From CAZUGA01 sp964619885 (GTDB lineage Bacteria > Pseudomonadota > Gammaproteobacteria > Methylococcales > UBA1147): a stretch of 64,000 bases of DNA. This document shows, piece by piece, positions 1 through 8,298 of this stretch; the first letter of the stretch is position 1, and the number at the start of each line of letters is the position of its first letter. Below the pieces are notes generated by a model, which was not told the origin of the DNA, did no database searches, and saw only the letters and a program-made list of their open reading frames with translations. Location: positions 1 through 64,000 of the forward strand of contig CAZUGA010000024.1 in NCBI GenBank assembly GCA_964619885.1, given 5' to 3'. Made by a program: the position numbers and the translations under genes.

Positions 1-1
1 T

Positions 2-253
2 ACATCAATCAGATCAACCATAATAAAATCTAGGTGGTTGCGCTGGACGCTTACCCCTGAACTTGGTGAAACGATGATGAAGGTTCGTGATTTTTCCGAT
101 TCTGGGGTTTATCTCCTGGGACAATTCAGCGATCGTCCCGAACTGGAGGATTTTGTGGAAATTCAGATTCAGGGTTTGCCCGTTACGGCGCCAAAAGTCC
201 CGGCAAAAATCGTCCGAATCGAAAAAGCCGGTATAGCGTTTCAATTCTGCTAG
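2..253 (+). CDS. PilZ domain protein, C-terminal part (cut by window start)
   Basis: The frame is open from the first bases to the TAG at 251-253, so the real start lies outside the window. The visible part carries the PilZ core VRDFSDSGVYL (the D-S-x-x-G element that contacts cyclic di-GMP), followed by alternating hydrophobic strands ending in KIVRIEKAGIAFQF, the usual close of a PilZ beta-barrel. The arginine-rich RxxxR half of the ligand site would lie at or just before the window edge, so binding cannot be judged. PilZ proteins act as c-di-GMP effectors in motility, biofilm and polysaccharide control. A TTG at 38 could serve as an internal start, but the open frame upstream makes truncation by the window more likely. 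The next gene converges on it. Confidence 0.7.
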   Translation, partial: TSIRSTIIKSRWLRWTLTPELGETMMKVRDFSDSGVYLLGQFSDRPELEDFVEIQIQGLPVTAPKVPAKIVRIEKAGIAFQFC

Positions 254-378
254 TACAGGTTCCCCGCGTCATCTATATTGGGTATACAGAAAATTTGTGC
301 TTTTTACCCTTAAGTAACGTTTCTGTATTTCCGACCGTCGATATACCTGTACGGCCATTCGAGGCAAAAATCTAATCG

Positions 379-2040
379 CTAAGATGCAGCCGACGGAGTA
401 TCGGCGAGTAATCGTTTAAGTGTTTGGTTATCGGTAATTGTTCCGCTATATACGGGTAGCTCACATTTCTCCAATAGCAGCTGTCCTTGTTGATGGTAAT
501 CTGCTTGTTGATCCAAAATTTTACGCAAATTTTCATCAATTTTTAGTTTGATTTGCTCAAGACCTGTCTCAGTCCCAACATTTAGTGCTTTGAACGCAAC
601 GCTTTCGGCGGAGGGTTTCAGTTTTCGGTGGATAAACCACGGAAGCAGCCATGAGATGGATATTAACAATAAACTATGGATGGCAAAGTTACTGCCTAGA
701 TAATTGCCGCCCAACCCGGTACTGCTGATGTAATAACCTTCATAGATTTCGAATGCCGCCCAGCTTATGGCAAGCAATGGGAGAAGGGCCGCGCAAATGC
801 CGGTTAGCTTCAAGAAAAATCGCTGCACGATATTCCCTGGGTTTGCAAGCGCTTGGCGTAAACTCAATTCGGTTTGCCCGTGCAGAATTTTTTCCGCAGC
901 ATTACGCACCGCTAGCATGCCGGATTTAAATGGTGTGACGGGTAGTTCTTTGTTGCCGACCTCCACTATGAGTTGGTCAATTGCATCGTTAAACCGGGTT
1001 TGTGCCCAATCATCCCAAAGCAAGGCACGGGTCTTGGACTCAGACTCTTTTTGTTCCTCAATCTCTGCAGATTTTTTCAGCTTACTCAGTAAACTCTGTG
1101 TACGAGTGCTATAGGTTTGGGCCAATTGTTTGATTGGCCATTGCATACCTTCTAATATTGTCGGAGAACTTTTTCTCCAGATTGCATCCCATAGATCGAA
1201 GGAATTGGCCTTACTGTCGCTACTTAATAAAGCCATAAATTCGCCGATCACAGTGCGTATCTGATCGAATCTAAGTCTCATCCCACGGTGTTCAAGCTGA
1301 TCTATGACATTCTGGTTGGCAAGAGATGCAAGGGTTTGCTTGAGTTGTTCGAAATCGTCTTGACTTTTATCAGTCTGGTTCATACGACAATCTGTGCGTA
1401 ATATAATAGGCGTTTCGAATCCCGCGTTGGAAAGCTGAGCTGCAAATGCATCTATTTGTCGATCATCTCCTTTGTCCCATTGATTCATAATAAATAGCCA
1501 TGCATGACTGGCGCTTTGGGACAGCAGGAGGCGCCATCCTTTTTCATCTTGATAGCGTTCCGGACTGACGACGTAAAGCAATACATCGATGTGCGGCAAC
1601 CATTCCAATACTATATTTCTATTATTAGACTCGGTGCTATCGATATCCGGCATATCAATCCAAAGAATATCTTTCAATTCATCATTTTTGTGAAGCGCGG
1701 TTCTGACTTTATCTACAGGAAAGTCTTTTGGAAGCCGATCGATCTGAATCGATTGATGCAGATACATAGAAACTTCTTTGGAGGTTGGACGTTCGACGCC
1801 AGTATTTGCGATTTCCTGCTCAGCGAGACGATTCAATAGGGTGCTTTTACCTACGCCGGTTCCGCCGAAGAAAGCAACGATTAAAGGTCGTTTCTCTGTG
1901 TCGCTGAATAGATTGGACGGATCGCGAACATCTATCGCATCAAGTTTCTTTATGTGACTGTTCGACAGCCACCCCGCTTGTTTGGCGGATTCTGCCCACG
2001 CTTGGGTAGATTCGTAAAGACTAGGAAAGTCGTAATCCAT
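379..2040 (-). CDS. dynamin-like GTPase with C-terminal membrane hairpin
   Basis: A protein of about 553 residues with a GTPase domain near the N terminus: P-loop GGTGVGKST at about 59-67, switch II/G3 DMPDIDS, and G4 NQWD. A long helical region follows, then two hydrophobic segments in the C-terminal part (around LTGICAALLPLLAISW and FAIHSLLLISISWLLPWF) that look like a membrane hairpin, then another charged helical stretch. This order (G domain, helical stalk, membrane insertion, helices) is that of bacterial dynamin-like proteins, which remodel or tether membranes; the specific role is unknown. The ATG at 2040 is preferred over an in-frame TTG at 2067 because it shortens the overlap with the gene upstream to 20 bases. 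The two GTPases are almost certainly co-translated. Confidence 0.75.
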   Translation of the reverse strand: MDYDFPSLYESTQAWAESAKQAGWLSNSHIKKLDAIDVRDPSNLFSDTEKRPLIVAFFGGTGVGKSTLLNRLAEQEIANTGVERPTSKEVSMYLHQSIQIDRLPKDFPVDKVRTALHKNDELKDILWIDMPDIDSTESNNRNIVLEWLPHIDVLLYVVSPERYQDEKGWRLLLSQSASHAWLFIMNQWDKGDDRQIDAFAAQLSNAGFETPIILRTDCRMNQTDKSQDDFEQLKQTLASLANQNVIDQLEHRGMRLRFDQIRTVIGEFMALLSSDSKANSFDLWDAIWRKSSPTILEGMQWPIKQLAQTYSTRTQSLLSKLKKSAEIEEQKESESKTRALLWDDWAQTRFNDAIDQLIVEVGNKELPVTPFKSGMLAVRNAAEKILHGQTELSLRQALANPGNIVQRFFLKLTGICAALLPLLAISWAAFEIYEGYYISSTGLGGNYLGSNFAIHSLLLISISWLLPWFIHRKLKPSAESVAFKALNVGTETGLEQIKLKIDENLRKILDQQADYHQQGQLLLEKCELPVYSGTITDNQTLKRLLADTPSAAS

Positions 2041-3781
2041 ATCGTGGTTCTTTAAGTTGCGTCTCAACGTCGGTTAGTTGTTGGGTCGAAATATTAAATT
2101 TATTAGAATTATCCATCTTATGCGGGAGATCTTGGAGTAATTGCTTCAATATACCGACAAATAAAATATCTTTTACTATTTCAAACTGGCGCTGTTTTAA
2201 TTCTGCGCCAATTTTATTCATGTAACTGCCCAACGCGCTCTCGGCCAATAGTGAGGTGACCGATAATACTGCTGGTGTGATCACGAAGTCATGCACGCCG
2301 ATACCACCGGTATGTAGTGCGACTGCAAGTGCCGCAGCATCGGCTGTTACGCGGGTTGCACGGAGGCTATTTAGGGTTGCGGGTTGTTGTTCGAGTTTTT
2401 GATATAGCCGTTGCGCAGCGGCTTCGATTTCCGGCTCGAAATCCGTCAAATAGGCCTGCATCGCTATATTGTATTGATGTCGCAAAGTTTCTTTTTCTGA
2501 TTTCAGCAGTTTGGACATTTCCAACCACCAGGATCGTTGTTCGTTATCGTCTTCACTTTTTTCTAGAATAGCTTCGGCCAGTTGGATGACAAAATGGTCC
2601 TGCACTTGTTCTAGAATGGTCGCCTCTAGCTGGTTGTCCATATCGCCAGCACGTGATTTACCAATTCCGAATAGCTTTCGGGCGGGCCACGTTATCACCT
2701 GTCGAGCACGGTACAACACCGGAGCGAGACCTGGGATCTCAAGTAGTCTAAGCAGTTGTGCCAAGGCTTTTTGAAATGTTTCGTAGTGTTGTGGGTGGTC
2801 CAGGTAGTCGCGTTGATAAAGATTCAGCGCATCTTCAATGCCATTTTCCAATATTTCCGCCCATTGCTGACCGGCCTGATGTTCTGCTTTAATGGGATCG
2901 GTCCATTTGGGCCAATGTTTTGCCACTAATGCATCAGCGTGGGGTTGATGGTTTTGTCGATTGGCGGGATCGCCGCAATTTTTAAGATGATCGAATAGTT
3001 GATCAATTTCAACTTTCAATGCATCGATTACGGGCGGTCCCTCACAATAGGGCAGTGAAACAATCGGAGGGAGGTCGTCTTGACGCGATGCGCTCCATTT
3101 TTGCGATAGTGAGTGCTCAATGACTGATTGATTGGCGGCCTGCGTTTTATTTAAGCAGATAATCGTTTGTTGGTTCATCGGCTGAAGTAAGCTCATCATG
3201 TCCCAAACCGATTGATCAGCATATTTATCTTTACTGATTACAAGTAACACAATATCTGCTAGAGCAACAGTACGAAGCATACTACTTCGATAAGAAGAAG
3301 AATGAATCGAATCGAAATCCGGGGTATCCCAGATCATGCATTTATCTAGAGGGTGGTCAGGGTTGGGTGCTGCTTCGATAATTGCATAGCAATCTAACTG
3401 TGACGGCGAAAGGGCGGTTACCCCAACCCGCTTATAGTCGACAAAAAATTCAGTGAGCCAGTCTAATTTTGTAGTTTGGGTGTTTACGCAAAAGCCTTGA
3501 GAATGTACTGTATAACCTGCCAGAGGGCTAACACCAGCGAGAGGTTCTTGTAGCAATAGATTGACTAGCGTACTTTTCCCCGCTTGGGTAGGACCAACAA
3601 CTGCAATTTGAAGCGGATGTTCGGGGCGCGTTCGGATGATCTCGCCTTTATCCAAGAATGCTTCCGCCAGTGCCAGTGAGCCAAGGTTTACGCGCAAGCC
3701 CTGCTGCCAAATTGTATCGCTCCGGATATTTTCCAGAACGATTTTATAACGATGCTTTAAAAGGCGGATAAAATCCAACAT
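2021..3781 (-). CDS. dynamin-like GTPase, upstream partner
   Basis: 586 residues, ATG at 3781. The GTPase motifs are P-loop GPTQAGKST at about 63-71, G3 DTPDFDS, and a degenerate G4 NKTQ where NKxD is expected; loss of that aspartate could relax guanine specificity. The middle and C-terminal regions are helical and charged, and a hydrophobic glycine-rich stretch near residues 480-530 (GGIGVHDFVITPAVLSVTSLL) could be a membrane-contacting paddle. The stop lies inside the following GTPase gene, so the pair forms a tight two-gene unit. Paired dynamin-like proteins are known in other bacteria (for example DynA/DynB), but I do not recognise this pair as a named system. The function, perhaps membrane fusion or stress tolerance, is inference. 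Confidence 0.72.
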   Translation of the reverse strand: MLDFIRLLKHRYKIVLENIRSDTIWQQGLRVNLGSLALAEAFLDKGEIIRTRPEHPLQIAVVGPTQAGKSTLVNLLLQEPLAGVSPLAGYTVHSQGFCVNTQTTKLDWLTEFFVDYKRVGVTALSPSQLDCYAIIEAAPNPDHPLDKCMIWDTPDFDSIHSSSYRSSMLRTVALADIVLLVISKDKYADQSVWDMMSLLQPMNQQTIICLNKTQAANQSVIEHSLSQKWSASRQDDLPPIVSLPYCEGPPVIDALKVEIDQLFDHLKNCGDPANRQNHQPHADALVAKHWPKWTDPIKAEHQAGQQWAEILENGIEDALNLYQRDYLDHPQHYETFQKALAQLLRLLEIPGLAPVLYRARQVITWPARKLFGIGKSRAGDMDNQLEATILEQVQDHFVIQLAEAILEKSEDDNEQRSWWLEMSKLLKSEKETLRHQYNIAMQAYLTDFEPEIEAAAQRLYQKLEQQPATLNSLRATRVTADAAALAVALHTGGIGVHDFVITPAVLSVTSLLAESALGSYMNKIGAELKQRQFEIVKDILFVGILKQLLQDLPHKMDNSNKFNISTQQLTDVETQLKEPRYGLRLS

Positions 3782-3855
3782 ATACGGATCCGGTCCAGTA
3801 AACCTGGGTTATGATGAGCCGCCATTATACGTGAAGAACGAGAGGAACAAGCAAA

Positions 3856-4266
3856 ATGAAAAGTAAAACTTTTGTGTATCTAATTGGTTTGTTGTTATTG
3901 GTGACCAGCTGTGGGATGGGTGATCAAATTAATGCGAACAGCGAAAATTCATTGTATCGTTCAGTGACGACTTTGCAGCGGCGTCTTCAAGATAAAGAAC
4001 GAGTTGAATTTGAAGTTTCTTTTTGGTCCCTCAAACAATATGCGGAAAGCGAAGAGGCTTTTCGATCTCAAGTAAACGGCAAAACTGTCTATGAAGTTAT
4101 TGATATGGGCAAGGCAAATTTTACTAAGCAGAAGGCTGCCGGTAATCCCGAATACACGGAATTTGATTCCTGGGATTCGATGATCGCCAGTCTGGTAAAT
4201 GAACGACGCCAATCGGCAAGAAGGTACGACAAGCGAGATCGGTCCAACACGATCCATAAAATGTGA
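3856..4266 (+). CDS. hypothetical lipoprotein
   Basis: 136 residues with a clear lipoprotein signal: MKSK, a hydrophobic run, then the lipobox LVTSC, so the mature protein starts at Cys19 and is anchored to a membrane facing the periplasm. The mature part is charged, rich in E, R and K, and predicted helical, with no motif I recognise. A purine-rich ribosome site (GAGGAAC) precedes the ATG. It is followed after 42 bases by a tungstate-binding protein gene on the same strand and may share its transcript, although a small hairpin lies between them. The function is unknown. Confidence 0.65.
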   Translation: MKSKTFVYLIGLLLLVTSCGMGDQINANSENSLYRSVTTLQRRLQDKERVEFEVSFWSLKQYAESEEAFRSQVNGKTVYEVIDMGKANFTKQKAAGNPEYTEFDSWDSMIASLVNERRQSARRYDKRDRSNTIHKM

Positions 4267-4288
4267 TTTTTAGGCTTAGCCCTAAAAA
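4267..4288 (+). terminator. hairpin between lipoprotein gene and tupA
   Basis: TTTTTAGG and CCTAAAAA are perfect 8-base inverted arms around a 6-base loop, directly after the lipoprotein stop. No U-run follows the stem on either strand, so it may be an attenuating or mRNA-end-protecting hairpin rather than a full intrinsic terminator. Confidence 0.3.
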
Positions 4289-4308
4289 CGCTTGTTTTAC
4301 AGAGTGAA

Positions 4309-5136
4309 ATGATGGTTCGGATTTGGTTGGTAGTTTCGACATTGATTCTAGCTTTTGCGGCACCCGCAGAAGCTTTGGCAGTTGACGCGTTAAGACTGGC
4401 AACTACAACCAGCACCGATAATTCCGGTTTATTGGGAAAGCTTAACCCGCCTTTTGAAACCAAAAATAATATAAGAGTGGATGTAATAGCGGTGGGTACC
4501 GGTAAAGCGCTGCGCTTGGCTGAAAATGGAGACGTCGATCTTGTGTTGGTACACGCGCCAGATGCGGAGCTGGCTTTCGTTGATTCCGGTTTTGGCGTTA
4601 AGCGGTGGCCGGTTATGCATAATGATTTTTTAATTTTGGGTTCGGAAAACGATCCGGTCGGGATTGCCCAAGCGAATTCCGTAACCGATGCATTGCGACG
4701 AATATCGCTAAACAACTCGGATTTTGTTTCTAGGGGTGATGATTCAGGGACGCACAAAAAAGAAATGAGTCTATGGCGGAATGCCGGTATTTCACCTGAA
4801 GGAAATTGGTATATTTCTACGGGGCAAGGTATGGGCGCGGTATTGCGTATTGCAGATGATAAAAACGCCTACACCCTGTGTGATCGAGGCACCTATCTTG
4901 CCCTAAAGCAGAAGTTACGCTTAGTTCCGCTTTATCAAGGTGCGACCACGCTTTTTAACCCCTATCACGTGATCGCGGTTAATCCGGCTAAGCATGCTCA
5001 TGTTCAGCAAGCTTTGGCTCGCCGTTACATCGAGTTTTTGACGGGATCGGTTGGGCAAAAAATTATTGCGGATTTTACGGTTGATGGTGAAATTCTTTTT
5101 TATCCGGACGCAATGCCTGAATTGCAAGGCGAATGA
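4309..5136 (+). CDS. tupA: tungstate-binding periplasmic protein (TupA family), orphan
   Basis: 275 residues with a signal peptide (MMVRIWLVVSTLILAFAAPAEALA). The mature part opens with the TupA signature LRLATTTSTDNSGLLGKLNPPF, of which TTTSTDNSGLL binds the oxyanion. It continues with family-typical VIAVGTGKALRLAENGDVDLVLVHAP, MHNDFLILG and SRGDDSGTHKKE. TupA captures tungstate in the periplasm for the TupBC permease/ATPase, supplying W for tungsten-pterin enzymes. No tupB or tupC gene is next to it here: the next gene is an AsmA-family protein. The permease must be elsewhere, or the protein serves another transporter or purpose. An alternative ATG lies one codon downstream. Confidence 0.85.
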   Translation: MMVRIWLVVSTLILAFAAPAEALAVDALRLATTTSTDNSGLLGKLNPPFETKNNIRVDVIAVGTGKALRLAENGDVDLVLVHAPDAELAFVDSGFGVKRWPVMHNDFLILGSENDPVGIAQANSVTDALRRISLNNSDFVSRGDDSGTHKKEMSLWRNAGISPEGNWYISTGQGMGAVLRIADDKNAYTLCDRGTYLALKQKLRLVPLYQGATTLFNPYHVIAVNPAKHAHVQQALARRYIEFLTGSVGQKIIADFTVDGEILFYPDAMPELQGE

Positions 5137-5260
5137 ATTAATTTTGACCACCAGGCCTCAGATTAACGAGAAGCCGTATATGGATTATTTGAAACAGTCA
5201 ATAATATTCATTTGCAAAATTGCAATGCTTTAATACCCAATCGTCTTATTTCCTCACAAT

Positions 5261-8200
5261 ATGCGCTGGGCGAAATCCTTGATTGCGAGCTTGTTGATTG
5301 TGATTGTAATCACAGTTGTAATCGCTATCGCTATTCTAAGCCTCGATTCTAATGATTATAAAAAGCTTCTGATAGGTTGGACGAACAGTGCAACAGCAGG
5401 CCGTCTTACTCTTGATGGTCCCGTAACGGTTGATTGGCGCAAAGCACCGATCGTTTCGCTGTCAAAACTGAGCTACGTATCCGCGGATCATATGGACCGA
5501 ATAGAAATCGGCGATCTTGGTTTTCAAATCGAACTGTATCCGTTAATTCATGGGATGGTGGTAATCCGACATCTTTCCATAAAAAACGGACGATTTGTAT
5601 TTACTGAAAATCCGGGCGAACCAGAAGAGGCGTCAAGCAAAAATTCACGCGTTAAAATTCCCATTCTGCAACGTGTGCGGTTAAGCAATTTATCATTTGA
5701 ATTCCACGACCAGCGCCAAAATCAGACCAAGCAGGTTTTTTTTGAAAATTTAACTATTGATTCCAATGACGTGGGCGGCTTGCTGTCGATAGACGGTTCT
5801 GGAGCCTTGGGTGACAGACGGTTTAACGTCGGCGGCAATATGGGCAACTTGGATATAAGTGCAGATTCAAAGCAACCTTTTCCTATAAATATACTCATTC
5901 GACTCCCCCATTCGAGCTTGGCTATAGAAGGATCAGTTGTGCAACCGCGTGTGGGTCGAGGGTTGTCGCTTGACGTTAAGCTGGATGTGGAAGATTTCAG
6001 CCAGGCGATTACATCGTTGGGAATGAACATACCAACATTAGGACGATTGAACGTCGATGGTAAATTAAACGGTGATTTTTCTAACCCATTTCTGTCAGAC
6101 ACCCACATTGCATTAGGCAACGGTGATTCCCTTCAACTTAATGCAAAAGGCACGGTCCGCGAATTATTAGGTGAGTTCGATGCCGAATTCCGCGTGCGTG
6201 GGAAAATAGCAGATCCGCATGTGATTCAGTGGTTAGTGCCCAATCAGATGCTTTTTGTCGACGCTATTAAATTAGATGGAATCCTACGATTAAAGCCAAA
6301 CAACGGTTACTTCGAAAACCTGAATTTTGTGACAAGTAAAAAAAACAATAGTATGGATCTTAATTTGGCGGGTGATATCGGGTTCGGCAAGCAGGGTGCG
6401 GATTGGCGTTTTACTGATGTAAATCTTTCGCTAGACGCAGACATTAAAAATCTGTCGACGATACTGCCGAAGTTGCGTCCAGAATATTCCAATTTGGTTC
6501 GTTTAACCTTGGCAGGTCAACTTATTGGATCTCAGTCAGTGCTGGGTTTTACCAGTGCAAATATAAGCTTGTCTAAAGAACGTCTGGTGGCATTAAACGC
6601 GACTGGAGAAATTAGCGATCTTAGTGAGTTTTCGGGTGTTAATCTAGTCGTCAAGGGTACTGTGGCTGACTCAAGCGTTATTGGTCAATGGTTACCGGAT
6701 AAAATCGCGAAAACTGCTCGCTTAAATATTCTAACGAATTTGACTAAACGCGCTGAAAATTGGAGATTCGATAATCTTAGCCTGAAAATCGACAACACAG
6801 AAGGATTCAGCGGCCAACTTGACGGACTTGTAGAAATAGCCAAAGATTCGACTGAAACGAAAATTTTAAAAGCGGATTTTAATGCCCATATCATGGCTTC
6901 ATCGATCGCGAATTTAGGCGGCTCTTATCCGCTACTCAAACCACAAATTGGACCGTTGCGGGGAAGCGCTCATATTTCAGCCATTACAAACGGAATGTCG
7001 ATTGAAAATATTGACTTGGAATTGGGTGAGGGTCCAATGGCTTTTTCAGCAAAAGGTCGTATTGGTAACGTCAATGGTCTAAATTCAGATGATTGGCAAT
7101 GGGATGGATTCGATGTCGAATTAGCGTTTAGATCCGACGAAGGTCGTTTAGGTGATTGGTTTCAACTGCTTAGCGAATATCGGTTGAGTCCTTTTTCGAT
7201 ACATGGGCGCTATACCGGAAGTTTACGAAAGGGTTTATATAGTGGTGAATTCATAGCGGCTAAAAGTAAGATTTCAACAAATATTGCGCTTTCAAATAGA
7301 CAGAACAAAACACAGCTATCTGGCGATCTAAGAAGTGCCAAGTTATATTTGAGCGATCTTGGATTGACACAATCCACAATACAAAAGAATCCTAAGACAA
7401 AGTCAGTCTCAACTGCCTCGAAATATTTTTTTAGCCGAGAAACATTGCCGTTACCAACATTATTCGCAACAGATCTAGATTTTAAAATTAGCGCAGACCA
7501 AATAGTGGGGTTAGGCTCGGAAATAACTCAACTTGAAACTGGGTTTGAGGTTAAAAATGCGAATGTACGGCTAAAAGATGGGAAATTCAATATGGCTGAT
7601 GGCTCATGGAATTTTAATGCTAGCATGTCAACAGTGGGCGTACCAAACCTCAATTTCAAATTAACTACGAATAATATCAATGCTGCATTATTAACCGTTG
7701 GAAAAGCTAAAGTAGCACCATTGAAGGGGGTTTTATTTTTTTCGGCGGATTTGAGCAGCCAGGGTCGATCGTATTATGACCTTGCGTCTCATCTCGACGG
7801 TAAAATTGGCCTAGCGCTGGTCAAGGGTGAGGTTAAAGATGTTGATTTTGACTTGCTAGGACTAAGATTGATTAAGCTAGCGATACCGGTACTGGGTGAC
7901 AGCGATAGTAGCAAGGTCAACTGTGCGGTAGCAGATTTTGTATTCAACGATGGTTTGGGTCGAAGTCGGGTGTTTTACATTGATACCCCAAATGTGATTG
8001 CCCGGGGAGAAGGGCAGCTGAATTTCAAAAGGGAAACCGTTGATATGATGATTAGAACAGAACCGAAAAGATCAATATTTCTGGCCGGTTTACCGGTACA
8101 CATTGGCGGTTTATTGGTCGATCCTAGCGTTCATCCGGTCCCGATTAGCGCGGCGGTTCAATTTGCCGCTAAATTGGCTTTGAACCCGATCAGTATTCCC

Positions 8201-8275
8201 GGAAAAGCGCTGGGGTATGTTGCATCGTTAACAGAGTTGTTAGGTAGCTCGAGTACCCAATGTGCACCAGATTAA
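5261..8275 (+). CDS. AsmA-family protein
   Basis: 1004 residues. A single N-terminal membrane anchor (about residues 5-28, very rich in V/I/A/L) is followed by the AsmA start (LDSNDYKKLLIGWTNSATAGRLTLDGPVTVDW). Hundreds of residues of repeating short beta strands come next, then the typical AsmA C-terminal block around DLASHLDGKIGLALVKGEVKDVDFDLLG. Proteins of this group are inner-membrane anchored with a long periplasmic groove; several (TamB, YhdP, YdbH) carry phospholipid toward the outer membrane, and AsmA affects outer-membrane protein assembly. Which of these roles applies cannot be told from sequence alone. No strong ribosome site precedes the ATG. The gene runs to within 23 bases of the convergent histidine kinase gene. 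Confidence 0.82.
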   Translation: MRWAKSLIASLLIVIVITVVIAIAILSLDSNDYKKLLIGWTNSATAGRLTLDGPVTVDWRKAPIVSLSKLSYVSADHMDRIEIGDLGFQIELYPLIHGMVVIRHLSIKNGRFVFTENPGEPEEASSKNSRVKIPILQRVRLSNLSFEFHDQRQNQTKQVFFENLTIDSNDVGGLLSIDGSGALGDRRFNVGGNMGNLDISADSKQPFPINILIRLPHSSLAIEGSVVQPRVGRGLSLDVKLDVEDFSQAITSLGMNIPTLGRLNVDGKLNGDFSNPFLSDTHIALGNGDSLQLNAKGTVRELLGEFDAEFRVRGKIADPHVIQWLVPNQMLFVDAIKLDGILRLKPNNGYFENLNFVTSKKNNSMDLNLAGDIGFGKQGADWRFTDVNLSLDADIKNLSTILPKLRPEYSNLVRLTLAGQLIGSQSVLGFTSANISLSKERLVALNATGEISDLSEFSGVNLVVKGTVADSSVIGQWLPDKIAKTARLNILTNLTKRAENWRFDNLSLKIDNTEGFSGQLDGLVEIAKDSTETKILKADFNAHIMASSIANLGGSYPLLKPQIGPLRGSAHISAITNGMSIENIDLELGEGPMAFSAKGRIGNVNGLNSDDWQWDGFDVELAFRSDEGRLGDWFQLLSEYRLSPFSIHGRYTGSLRKGLYSGEFIAAKSKISTNIALSNRQNKTQLSGDLRSAKLYLSDLGLTQSTIQKNPKTKSVSTASKYFFSRETLPLPTLFATDLDFKISADQIVGLGSEITQLETGFEVKNANVRLKDGKFNMADGSWNFNASMSTVGVPNLNFKLTTNNINAALLTVGKAKVAPLKGVLFFSADLSSQGRSYYDLASHLDGKIGLALVKGEVKDVDFDLLGLRLIKLAIPVLGDSDSSKVNCAVADFVFNDGLGRSRVFYIDTPNVIARGEGQLNFKRETVDMMIRTEPKRSIFLAGLPVHIGGLLVDPSVHPVPISAAVQFAAKLALNPISIPGKALGYVASLTELLGSSSTQCAPD

Positions 8276-8298
8276 TATTCAGAGACTTGTTACTAGGA

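Noticed and set aside
4089..4757. A 222-codon - strand frame
   Set aside because: It overlaps both the lipoprotein and tupA in antisense and has no family features.
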